Positions 51,349-59,174 of a stretch of 64,000 nt of DNA are shown one piece after another. Position 1 is the stretch's first letter; each line of letters begins with the position of its first letter. The stretch comes from Corallococcus silvisoli (GTDB taxonomy: Bacteria > Myxococcota > Myxococcia > Myxococcales > Myxococcaceae). A program made the translations under genes and the position numbers. Below the pieces are notes generated by a model. That model worked only from the letters and a program-made list of their open reading frames with translations, was not told the origin of the DNA and did not search any database. The stretch covers positions 111,943 to 175,942 of the forward strand of contig NZ_JAAAPJ010000015.1 in assembly GCF_009909145.1 (NCBI RefSeq), written 5' to 3'.

Positions 51349-53171
51349 TTGCGTTTGCCTCCCCCGGCGGACACCACCGCCGGCGTCCCGCCGCCCGTCT
51401 GGTTCTTCTTGCGGTCCAGCCACTTGCGCAGGCCGTACTGCTGGCCAATGGAGAGCACGTTGTTGGTGAAGATGTAGAGCGACAGGCCCGCGGGGTACTG
51501 GAGCAGCGTGAAGGTGAAGATGACGGGCATCACCCAGGTCATCATCCGCGCCTGCGCCGCGTCCATCATCTGCGGCTGCATCTTCTGCGTGATGATCATC
51601 GACACGCCCAGCGCCAGGGGCAGCAGGTACGTGGGGTCCTTGTAGGTGAGGTCCCGCCAGATGGGCCCGACGAACGGCTCGCCGTAGATTTCGAAGCTGT
51701 TGCGCAGCGACGTGAAGAGCGCGATCCACACCGGCATCTGGATGAGCAGGGGCAGGCAGCCGCCCAGGGGGTTCACCTTCGCCTCCTGGTACAGCTTCAT
51801 GATCTCCACGTTCTGGCGCTCTTTGTCCTCCGCGAACTTCTTGCGGATCTCATCCATCTTCGGCTGCAGCACCTTCACCGCCTCCATGCTGACCATGGAG
51901 CGGTAGGTGAGCGGCAGCAGCGCCAGCTTCACCACCACGGTGAGCAGGATGATGGCCACGCCCCAGTTCCCCACGATGCCGTGGAAGAACTTCATGATGG
52001 TGAGCAGCAGCTTGCAGACCACCGCCCAGATGCCGAAGTCGACCGTGTCCTCCAGCAGCGGGTGGAACGGCGCGGCGGTCAGGCCGGCGACGTTGCGCAG
52101 CTCGGGGCCCGGCACCGGGCGCAGCAGGTCCGGATCCTTGGGGCCCAGGTAGCCGCCGAAGCGGAACGTCGCCACCTGGCCGGGGGCCACGTTGAGCGGG
52201 AAGCCCGCGGACACCTCGCGCGCGGTGGGCGAGGCGACGAGCGTGCAGTGGCCGGCGATGGGGCCGTCCAGCGGGTAGAGCGCGGAGAGGAAGTACTGCT
52301 GGTCGATGCCGAAGAAGGCAATCTGGCCGCGCGTCTCCTCCGGCGGCTTGTCTCCCGGGGACAGCTTGTGGAGCTTGTCGTCCACCCAGCACGCGGAGCG
52401 GCTCAGGTTGCCCACGCCGCCGAAGAAGGACGGCGCGTGCTCGAACTCCGGGTCGATGGCGCGGCCGTAGTGCACCTTGAGCTCGCCCGACTGCGGCTGG
52501 CTGGAGGTGTTGCGCACCTGGAGGGTGTAGGTGAACTCGAAGCCCTCGCGCGGCCACAGGACCGTCTTGGTCACCTCCCACGGGCCCTGGCGGCCGGTGA
52601 ACGCGACGCTGCCGCCGTTGTCCGAGGGGCCCTCCTGCACGGCGTAGCGGGTGTTCGCCGCCAGCGGCGCGCCCCCTTCAATCGTCACCGCGAGCGGCAG
52701 GGGCTGGCCGGGCACCGGGTGCGCCACGTTCATCTGCGGCGGCGGCGGGATGTCCTTGCCGAAGAGCTTCTCGAAGCCCTCCTTGACGGTGAGCGACTGC
52801 TGCTCGCGCATCTTCGTGCCCTGGAGCACGGCGGAGGTGAGGCCGGCGCCCTCGGAGGAGAAGGTGTACTTGACCTCCGGCCGGGCGAAGTCCGCGGTGC
52901 GCACGGGGGGCGGGGGGGCCTCCGTGGAGGGCGCGTGGGTGCCCGCGTCCTCGCCCAGGCCCGGTGGCGGCACGGCGGCCATGCCCGGGGTACCGGCATC
53001 CAGGGTGGCGGCCATCTCCACACCGGCGTCCGCGCCCTCGGCGCCCGGCGGCGGCGTCTTCGGAGCGAAGAAGAAGGTGTAGGCGGCGGTGGCCGCGAAG
53101 GAGAGGGCGAGCGCCAGGAGCAGCCGCTTCTGTGAATCGTTGGACTGGGGCGACAGCGGGTCGTTCGTCAT
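51345..53171 (-). CDS. yidC: Membrane protein insertase YidC
   Basis: A 608-residue Gram-negative-type YidC. TM1 at about residues 18-36 (LLLALALSFAATAAYTFFFA) precedes a long periplasmic beta-super-sandwich domain (about 40-355) with a proline/alanine linker at its start. The conserved C-terminal 60KD_IMP part begins near residue 370: GNWGVAIILLTVVVKLALLP (hydrophilic groove Lys/Arg), LLIQMPVWIALFTSLRNSFE, and LQYPAGLSLYIFTNNVLSIG. It inserts and folds inner-membrane proteins with or without Sec. ATG 53171 is the canonical start. Ends overlapping the jag start. Confidence 0.95.
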   Translation of the reverse strand: MTNDPLSPQSNDSQKRLLLALALSFAATAAYTFFFAPKTPPPGAEGADAGVEMAATLDAGTPGMAAVPPPGLGEDAGTHAPSTEAPPPPVRTADFARPEVKYTFSSEGAGLTSAVLQGTKMREQQSLTVKEGFEKLFGKDIPPPPQMNVAHPVPGQPLPLAVTIEGGAPLAANTRYAVQEGPSDNGGSVAFTGRQGPWEVTKTVLWPREGFEFTYTLQVRNTSSQPQSGELKVHYGRAIDPEFEHAPSFFGGVGNLSRSACWVDDKLHKLSPGDKPPEETRGQIAFFGIDQQYFLSALYPLDGPIAGHCTLVASPTAREVSAGFPLNVAPGQVATFRFGGYLGPKDPDLLRPVPGPELRNVAGLTAAPFHPLLEDTVDFGIWAVVCKLLLTIMKFFHGIVGNWGVAIILLTVVVKLALLPLTYRSMVSMEAVKVLQPKMDEIRKKFAEDKERQNVEIMKLYQEAKVNPLGGCLPLLIQMPVWIALFTSLRNSFEIYGEPFVGPIWRDLTYKDPTYLLPLALGVSMIITQKMQPQMMDAAQARMMTWVMPVIFTFTLLQYPAGLSLYIFTNNVLSIGQQYGLRKWLDRKKNQTGGGTPAVVSAGGGKRK

Positions 53172-53223
53172 GGATTTCCCTGTACCGGCGGAGGAGGGCC
53201 GGAGGGCGGGCGGAGGCGAACCG

Positions 53224-53442
53224 TCAGGGGACGGGATCGAATCCACCGGGGTGGAATGGCTGGCAGCGCATCAGGCGCCAGACAGTGAGGGCGCTGCCCT
53301 TCAAGCCGCCGTGCTTCTCCAGCGCCTGCATGGCGTAGGTGGAGCACGAGGGATGGAACCGACACGCCTTCGGCAGCAGCGGCCCCAGGAACCGCCGGTA
53401 GAAGCGGATGGGCAGGGCGATGACGAAGGCGAGTGGACTCAT
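53224..53442 (-). CDS. yidD: Membrane protein insertion efficiency factor YidD
   Basis: A 72-residue YidD (DUF37). Motifs: FYRRFLGPLLPKACRFHPSC, STYAMQALEKHGGLKG, and the C-terminal RLMRCQPFHPGGFDPVP. Small amphipathic protein at the cytoplasmic face, assisting YidC-dependent insertion. The start ATG overlaps the rnpA stop (ATGA), and yidC starts 53 bp after its stop, so the cluster is one operon. Confidence 0.95.
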   Translation of the reverse strand: MSPLAFVIALPIRFYRRFLGPLLPKACRFHPSCSTYAMQALEKHGGLKGSALTVWRLMRCQPFHPGGFDPVP

Positions 53443-53858
53443 GGGGCGGACTCTTTGGGTGGCACCGGTGGTGCCGAAAAGAGCCGTTGCAGCTTACGGG
53501 TGACGCCGTCGAACGCACGGGAAACTTGCGCGAAGGAGGCTCCCTTCGCCGAGGAGCGAACGACCAGGACTACGTCGAGACCGGGGGGCCATTGCCCGCG
53601 GCGCTTGCGGAACAGCTCGCGAAGCAGCCTGCGCAGGCGCGCGCGCACCACCGCGTTGCCCACCTTGCTGGAGACGGTGAGTCCTACGCGGGAGTGCGCC
53701 CGGGAATTGCGTTGAACGAGGGCCAGGAGGCAGTCGGACGGAATCTTCTGACCGCCCTCCTGGACTTCGAGGAACTCACGCCGCTGGAGCAGGCGAAAGG
53801 CCTTGGGGAAGCGCTCGTCGGTTGCCTGAGGCACCCGCGGCGCCGCTCCCTCGGCCAT
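53439..53858 (-). CDS. rnpA: Ribonuclease P protein component RnpA
   Basis: A 139-residue basic protein that joins the RNase P RNA to mature tRNA 5' ends. Core motifs LRRREFLEVQEGG (here LLQRREFLEVQEGGQ) and the RNR region RVGLTVSSKVGNAVVRARLR, RLLRELFRKRR. The usual RNR Asn is replaced in NAVVRARLRRLL. N- and C-terminal tails are short and variable. It starts 15 bp after rpmH and overlaps yidD, the standard order rpmH-rnpA-yidD-yidC. Confidence 0.92.
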   Translation of the reverse strand: MAEGAAPRVPQATDERFPKAFRLLQRREFLEVQEGGQKIPSDCLLALVQRNSRAHSRVGLTVSSKVGNAVVRARLRRLLRELFRKRRGQWPPGLDVVLVVRSSAKGASFAQVSRAFDGVTRKLQRLFSAPPVPPKESAP

Positions 53859-53873
53859 CGTCCGTGCGTCCAG

Positions 53874-54026
53874 TTACTTCTTGAACGACGACACCACCAG
53901 GCGCTTACGGCCCTTCGCGCGGCGGCGCTTGAGGACATCCCGGCCGGACTTGGTGGCGTTCCGCTTACGGAACCCGTGGGCGCGGTTGCGCCGGATCTTC
54001 GACGGCTGGTACGTGCGCTTGGACAC
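53874..54026 (-). CDS. rpmH: Ribosomal protein L34
   Basis: A 50-residue L34 read directly from the minus strand, GTG 54026 to TAA 53874: SKRTYQPSKIRRNRAHGF near the start and KRNATKSGRDVLKRRRAKG after. All conserved family blocks are present, and the length is typical (44-50). It is the first gene of the rpmH-rnpA-yidD-yidC-jag operon. Confidence 0.95.
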   Translation of the reverse strand: MSKRTYQPSKIRRNRAHGFRKRNATKSGRDVLKRRRAKGRKRLVVSSFKK

Positions 54027-54174
54027 AACGACTCCTGAGAGCTGAAGGTGGCGCCTGGAACACCCGGCGCGACCCGTACAGTGGAAAGGGGGCGTCCGTA
54101 ACCCTATTTCCTGGACAAGTCAATCAAGGATCACTTCGCCGGCCCTACAGCCCTGCGCCGGTGGACGCGGCCGA

Positions 54175-54591
54175 TCATGTAGGAAAAGGGGGGACGGGGC
54201 AAGGAACGGCCATGGGGTTGTTCCAGTAGAGCGCGTGGATGCGCTCCGTCCCGTCATGTAGGACCTCCGCTTCCGAAGCGAAGCGCTCGGGAAGGTCTTC
54301 CGGGAGCGGCAGCGCCTTCGGCGTGGGCGACAGGGAGTCCTGGTACAGGAAGAGGTCGTGGACCGGGGCCTCTCCCGGTGCGCCGCTTCGGCGGAGCAGG
54401 AACGTCCGTCCTTCCGCCGTCGTCGTCGCGAACAAGGTCCTGCGGGCATCCCTGGGCATCCCCCGGGGACGGGGCGGGGAACAGTCCCTGACCTCGGACA
54501 CGCGGCGCGGATCCTCCAGAAGCGCTCCGCCCACCGTCCAGCACCCGACGTCCCGACCTCCACCGGGGATCCGTTCAGGTGGCGACGCCAC
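54175..54591 (-). CDS. Possible small protein between rpmH and dnaA
   Basis: A 138-residue frame on the minus strand with good GC3 and plausible amino-acid content in its C-terminal two thirds (AEGRTFLLRRSGAPGEAPVH, DLFLYQDSLSPTPKALPLPE, TERIHALYWNNPMAVPCP). The start is uncertain: ATG 54591, or an internal one such as the ATG of MPRDARRTLFAT. It has no recognised family and sits where an oriC is often found. It could be a real gene, a gene remnant or chance. Confidence 0.35.
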   Translation of the reverse strand: MASPPERIPGGGRDVGCWTVGGALLEDPRRVSEVRDCSPPRPRGMPRDARRTLFATTTAEGRTFLLRRSGAPGEAPVHDLFLYQDSLSPTPKALPLPEDLPERFASEAEVLHDGTERIHALYWNNPMAVPCPVPPFPT

Positions 54592-54808
54592 CCACCTCCC
54601 GCGAACCCCCGGAACGCCTCTCTCAGCAGAGGCGATCCGGATCCACGCCCGGACATCGCGCGCGGATCCGCCGGGAGATCATCCGCGCACCGCCAACCCC
54701 TTGGAACTCCGGTGCTACAGGCCGGTTCCTTGATCAGCCCGATACCGTCTGTTAGCACCGCCAGACGCCCGCTGGTTCTCCTGATCCGCGCCGTCCCCGA
54801 GCCTTCGT

Positions 54809-56164
54809 GTGAACGCCCTCGCCCAAGCCCCCATGCCGTCGCTGCCCAGTGCCGGAGTCATCTGGACCCGCACGCTGGAAGCCATCCGACAGGAGGGGCT
54901 CCACTACGCGCTGACCTGGCTGGAGCGGATGCGCCCCATGGAGGTGCGTGAGAACGCCCTCGTCCTGGGCGTGCCCGACCGCTTCTTCCGCGACTGGGTG
55001 GATGACCACTACCGGTCCATGCTGGAGACGCACCTGGCCCGGCTGGAGCCTTCCCTGGGCCGCGTCGCCTATGAGGTCGTCGTCGGTCCTCCGCCGACGT
55101 CGGACCTGCCGCCCACGCCCACCGTGAAGGTGAACTCCCTGCGGCCGGCGCGGCTCAACCCGCGCTTCACCTTCGACACGTACGTGGTCGCGGACAGCAA
55201 CCAGCTCCCCGCCGCGGCGGCGCAGGCCGTGGCCCACCGACCGGGCCACAACTACAACCCGCTCTACATCTACGGCGGCACCGGCCTGGGCAAGACGCAC
55301 CTGCTCCAGGCGGTGGGCAATCACATCTGGGAGAAGGACCCCACCCAGCGCATCGTCTATCTCTCCAGCGAGCAGTTCACCAACGAGTACGTGGAGAGCG
55401 TGCGCGAACACCGCATGACGGACTTCCGCCGGAAGTTCCGGGAAGAGTGCGACGTGCTGCTCATCGACGACATCCAGTTCCTGGGCAAGCGCGAGGAGAC
55501 GCAGAAGGAGTTCTTCTACACCTTCGAGACGCTCTTCGGCCTCAACAAGGCCATCGTGCTCACCAGCGACATGGTGCCCGCGGAGGTCCCCGGCATGGAG
55601 GACCGGCTGCGAAGCCGCTTCGCCATGGGCCTGATGGCGGACATCCGCGAGCCCACCTACGAGACGCGCGTCGCCATCCTCCAGAAGAAGGCGGAGCAGG
55701 AGGGCCTGAACCTGCCGGACCCCGTGGCGCACTTCATCGCCCGGCATGTGCAGAAGAACGTGCGCGAGCTGGAAGGCGCGCTCGTGAAGCTGTCCGCCAT
55801 GCACAGCCTGACGCGGCAGCCGGTGACGGAGGAGTTCGCGGCCCAGGTGCTGCGCGACATCCTGCCCGCGCAGCGCACCGTGGACGTGGAGGCCATCCAG
55901 CGGGAGGTGGCCCGCTTCTACAAGGTGACCGTGGACGCGCTGAAGGAGGACCGGCGCCACAAGGCGCTGGCGCACGCGCGCCAGGTGGCCATGTACCTGA
56001 GCCGCAAGCTGACGAAGAGCTCCTTCCCGGAGATCGCCTCGCGCTTCAACAAGGACCACTCCACCGTCATCTCCGCCGTGCGCAAGGTGGAGGGCCTGCG
56101 GGAGACGGACGCGGCCGTGCACCGCGACCTGTCGGAGCTGGAGACGAAGCTCGGCGGGATGTGA
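54809..56164 (+). CDS. dnaA: Chromosomal replication initiator DnaA
   Basis: A 451-residue DnaA. Domain I (DnaB-binding) covers about residues 1-90; a short linker domain II (PPPTSDLPPTPTVK) follows. Domain III AAA+ carries Walker A GGTGLGKTHL near residue 157, Walker B DVLLIDDIQFLGK near 217 and the sensor region. Domain IV ends with the DnaA-box binding signature KDHSTVISAVRKVE near residue 418. GTG 54809 is used; no strong ribosome site precedes it. It is divergent from rpmH. No DnaA-box cluster lies directly upstream in the 782-bp rpmH-dnaA gap. Confidence 0.97.
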   Translation: MNALAQAPMPSLPSAGVIWTRTLEAIRQEGLHYALTWLERMRPMEVRENALVLGVPDRFFRDWVDDHYRSMLETHLARLEPSLGRVAYEVVVGPPPTSDLPPTPTVKVNSLRPARLNPRFTFDTYVVADSNQLPAAAAQAVAHRPGHNYNPLYIYGGTGLGKTHLLQAVGNHIWEKDPTQRIVYLSSEQFTNEYVESVREHRMTDFRRKFREECDVLLIDDIQFLGKREETQKEFFYTFETLFGLNKAIVLTSDMVPAEVPGMEDRLRSRFAMGLMADIREPTYETRVAILQKKAEQEGLNLPDPVAHFIARHVQKNVRELEGALVKLSAMHSLTRQPVTEEFAAQVLRDILPAQRTVDVEAIQREVARFYKVTVDALKEDRRHKALAHARQVAMYLSRKLTKSSFPEIASRFNKDHSTVISAVRKVEGLRETDAAVHRDLSELETKLGGM

Positions 56165-56169
56165 GCCTT

Positions 56170-56613
56170 TCAGTTCGCGGGGGCCGGCTCCGAGATGGCG
56201 GACACGGCCCCGAGCGTCCTGCCGCTCTCCTGCTCGTCCAGCTCCTCCGCGATGTCCCCCAGGGCGACGATGCCCACCAGCCGCTTGTCCCGGTTGAGCA
56301 CCAGCAGGCGGCGGATCTTCGAAGCCCGCATCTTCTGGGCCACCTGGGTGAGGTCATCGTCGTCGTAGACGTACTCCACCCCGCGCGTCATCGCCTGGGC
56401 CACCTGGGTCCTCTCCACGTCCAGCCCCTGGGACACCGCGCGGATCACGATGTCCCGGTCGGTGAGCATGCCCACCAGCTCGTCGCCGTCGCAGACCGGC
56501 AGGGAGCCCACGTCCAGGGCGCGCATCTTCTCCGCGGCGACCTTCAGGGAATCCACCGGACGGACGGTCTCCACGTCCGGGGTCATCGCGTCGCTCACAC
56601 GTTCCGTTGCCAT
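56170..56613 (-). CDS. CBS-domain pair protein
   Basis: A 147-residue protein made of two CBS domains: VSDAMTPDVETVRPVDSLKV, LPVCDGDELVGMLTDRDIVI, and the second MTRGVEYVYDDDDLTQVAQK, RLLVLNRDKRLVGIVALGDI. CBS pairs bind adenine nucleotides and act as energy sensors. No enzyme domain is attached, so it may bind partners. ATG 56613 gives the family start MATERVSDAM. It converges on dnaA with a 5-bp gap. Confidence 0.88.
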   Translation of the reverse strand: MATERVSDAMTPDVETVRPVDSLKVAAEKMRALDVGSLPVCDGDELVGMLTDRDIVIRAVSQGLDVERTQVAQAMTRGVEYVYDDDDLTQVAQKMRASKIRRLLVLNRDKRLVGIVALGDIAEELDEQESGRTLGAVSAISEPAPAN

Positions 56614-56806
56614 GGCGTCTCTCCGGCTGCGGTTCCCCTTCAGCGTGGGCACCACACCGCCTGCTGACAGGCGCCGGGGACGGGAATGTCTGTCCATGTC
56701 CCCAGGCTCCGGGCAGGCCACGGCTCCAGGGGCTCTCCAGGGAGCTCACATCAAGGCGCCCGGCCGGGAGCTCCCTCTTTATTCACAGACACCCTGACCG
56801 CTCCGT

Positions 56807-57646
56807 TCAACCCTCACGGGACATCAACCAGCGCGCGATGTCCCTCAGCGGGGCCCTCAGGACGTAACCCCAGGCGGACAGGATGACGATTCCCAGGAGC
56901 ATGCCGCCAATCGCATACCCCCGGCGGTCGATGGGTGGGGAAGCCTTCAGGTCCACGCGCGTCAGCGCCACCGCGCCGAAAATCACCGCGAACGGCGCGA
57001 GCAGGGGCATCAGCACCGCGTTGACACCGAGCCGCAATGCCTGACGCGCGAGGGGGTTGTTGAGGCGCCGGTCCCACAACACCCTCAGCGCCTTGGCGGT
57101 CACGGGGCGCTGGAAGAAGAGCTGGTTGCGCACGTCCCGGTGGATGCCCCACGCGACGAGCATCCCGGGGCTGGCGCACAGCAACAGGAACCAGAGCGGT
57201 TGACTCACCTGGGTCCACATGACCCACGCCATCACCAGCGGCGGCAGCAACAGGGCGTGCCGCGCCCAGGGCCTGCCCAGGAAGAAGGCCACGCCCACCG
57301 GCGCCGCCGCGAGCATCAGGACCGCGAGCAGCGTGTGCCACGTGGGCCCCAGCCCCCACGCCACGAAGCAGGCGATGGCCCCCACGCAGAGCAGCAGCGT
57401 GACGAACCCCACCGTCCACGTCCACCCGTCGCGCCGGCCCCAGAAGCGCTGGCGCAGGGCCTCCAGGTAGTTCACGTCCGGACGCGCCGCGCAGGCCGCG
57501 CAGAACCGCTGGCCCTCCAGGCCCAGCACGGCCGTGGAGCACGCCGCGCACATGAAACCGCCGCACCGGGAACAGGTGCCGCCCGCGAGCACTTCCGGGT
57601 GGGCGACGCAGGGGACCGCCGCGGAAACGGGAACCTCCAGGCTCAT
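56807..57646 (-). CDS. Zinc-ribbon membrane protein
   Basis: A 279-residue protein. The N-terminal cytosolic part has a cysteine cluster (CVAHPEVLAGGTCSRCGGFM, CAACSTAVLGLEGQRFCAACA), a zinc-ribbon or B-box-like fold. Then about six transmembrane segments (VGFVTLLLCVGAIACFVAWG, LLAVLMLAAAPVGVAFFLG, LLLPPLVMAWVMWTQV, LWFLLLCASPGMLVAW, AVLMPLLAPFAVIFGAVALT, IGGMLLGIVILSAWGYVL). The layout is similar to DUF4190-like or RING-like membrane proteins, but the family is unclear. Single gene. Confidence 0.65.
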   Translation of the reverse strand: MSLEVPVSAAVPCVAHPEVLAGGTCSRCGGFMCAACSTAVLGLEGQRFCAACAARPDVNYLEALRQRFWGRRDGWTWTVGFVTLLLCVGAIACFVAWGLGPTWHTLLAVLMLAAAPVGVAFFLGRPWARHALLLPPLVMAWVMWTQVSQPLWFLLLCASPGMLVAWGIHRDVRNQLFFQRPVTAKALRVLWDRRLNNPLARQALRLGVNAVLMPLLAPFAVIFGAVALTRVDLKASPPIDRRGYAIGGMLLGIVILSAWGYVLRAPLRDIARWLMSREG

Positions 57647-57756
57647 GGCCGCAGTGTCGCACGGCGAGCAACACCCCACACAGGGCCGCCTTCGGGATTA
57701 CAGGCCCCGGGGCGCGTGCTAAGCGCGCAGGTCCTGTCCTGAACCGTGGAGGAATC

Positions 57757-59172
57757 TTGTCCCGATTGAAGGCCCTCGCCGCCGCGGCCCTGTTCATGGG
57801 GCTTCCGGCGTTCGCGCAGACTCCCGAGGCGAAGCCCCTGGAGCCTGGCCGCGAAAACCTGGCCATCCCGTATGAGAAGTACACGCTGCCCAACGGCCTG
57901 GAGGTCATCCTCTCCGTGGACCGCAAGCTGCCCGTGGTGGCCGTCAATGTCTGGTACCACGTGGGTGCCTTTGACGAGCAGCCGGGCCGCACCGGCTTCG
58001 CGCACCTCTTCGAGCACATGATGTTCCAGGGCTCCAAGCACGTGCCGGACGACGTGCACATCGGCCTCCTGGAGCAGGCCGGGGCCAGCGACCTCAACGG
58101 CACCACCAGCTTCGACCGCACCAACTACTACGAGACCGTGCCCAGCAACCTGCTGGAGACCGCCCTCTGGCTGGAGAGCGACCGCATGGGCTTCCTGCTG
58201 GACGCCCTCACGGAGAAGAAGCTCCAGACCCAGAAGGAGGTGGTCAAGAACGAGCGCCGCCAGAGCGTGGAGACCGCCCCCTACGGTGAAGCCCAGGAGA
58301 AGGCGTGGCAGGCGCTGTTCCCGCCTCCGCACCCGTACTCGGGGAACGTCATCGGGTCCATGAAGGACCTGGACGCGGCCACCGTGGACGACGTGAAGTC
58401 GTTCTTCCGCACCTGGTACGCGCCCGCCAACGCGACGCTCGCCATCGTGGGCGACTTCGACCCCGCTAAGGCCAAGGCCCTGGTGGAGAAGTACTTCGCC
58501 ACGCTGCCCTCCGGCCCCAAGCCCAAGCGCCCCGACGTGGCGCCCGTGAAGCACACCGAGGAGGTGGTCATCCGCCACGACGAGAAGGTGGCCACGCTGC
58601 CGCTGCTCTCGATGTCCTGGCTCACCGCCCCGTACCTGACGCCGGGGGACGCGACGGCGGACGTGCTCGCCACGGCGCTGGGCACCGGCCGCGCGAGCCG
58701 CCTGTACCGCCGCCTGGTGCTGGACAAGCAGCTGGCGCAGAGCGTGGACGCCACGCAGCAGAGCCAGGGCGCGCAGTCCGTCTTCTCCATCGAAGCGGTG
58801 GCCCGGCCCGGCGTCTCCACCGACACGCTGAAGAAGGAGATCGACGCGGTGCTGGACGAGGTCCGCAAGGACGGCATCACGGAGGAGGAGATCGTCCGCG
58901 CGCGCACCCGCTATGACACGCGCCAGCTGGCGGGCCTGCAGGCCGTGGGCGGCTCCGGCAGCAAGTCCGACACGCTCCAGACCTACAACCAGTTCGTGGG
59001 CGAGCCCAGCTACGTCGCGCAGGACCTGGCGCGCTACCAGGAAGTCACGCCCGCGAAGGTGAAGCAGTTCGCCAACGACGTGCTGCGTCCCGACGCGCGC
59101 GTCACCCTCCACGCGGTGCCGTCCAGCAAGGCCGCGCCTCAGTCTTCCGGTTCGGGCAAGGAGGCCCGTTGA
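57757..59172 (+). CDS. M16 zinc metallopeptidase, active subunit
   Basis: A 471-residue exported M16 peptidase. Signal peptide (MSRLKALAAAALFMGLPAFA). The zinc site is complete: TGFAHLFEHMMFQGS (HxxEH) and QTQKEVVKNERRQS with the downstream Glu. Two M16 half-domains follow. TTG 57757 follows GTGGAGGA. It overlaps the next gene's start region and is the catalytic member of a two-gene pair like the mitochondrial processing peptidase beta subunit or bacterial two-chain M16B enzymes. Confidence 0.9.
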   Translation: MSRLKALAAAALFMGLPAFAQTPEAKPLEPGRENLAIPYEKYTLPNGLEVILSVDRKLPVVAVNVWYHVGAFDEQPGRTGFAHLFEHMMFQGSKHVPDDVHIGLLEQAGASDLNGTTSFDRTNYYETVPSNLLETALWLESDRMGFLLDALTEKKLQTQKEVVKNERRQSVETAPYGEAQEKAWQALFPPPHPYSGNVIGSMKDLDAATVDDVKSFFRTWYAPANATLAIVGDFDPAKAKALVEKYFATLPSGPKPKRPDVAPVKHTEEVVIRHDEKVATLPLLSMSWLTAPYLTPGDATADVLATALGTGRASRLYRRLVLDKQLAQSVDATQQSQGAQSVFSIEAVARPGVSTDTLKKEIDAVLDEVRKDGITEEEIVRARTRYDTRQLAGLQAVGGSGSKSDTLQTYNQFVGEPSYVAQDLARYQEVTPAKVKQFANDVLRPDARVTLHAVPSSKAAPQSSGSGKEAR

Positions 59173-59174
59173 CC

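Noticed and set aside
54120..54758. 213-codon alternative frame in the rpmH-dnaA gap
   Set aside because: Low-complexity Arg/Ser-rich translation; the overlapping 54175-54591 frame has better base use.
56779..56787. TTATTCACA, a perfect DnaA-box match
   Set aside because: A single isolated 9-mer in the gap upstream of the CBS gene; no neighbours, so chance is a sufficient explanation.
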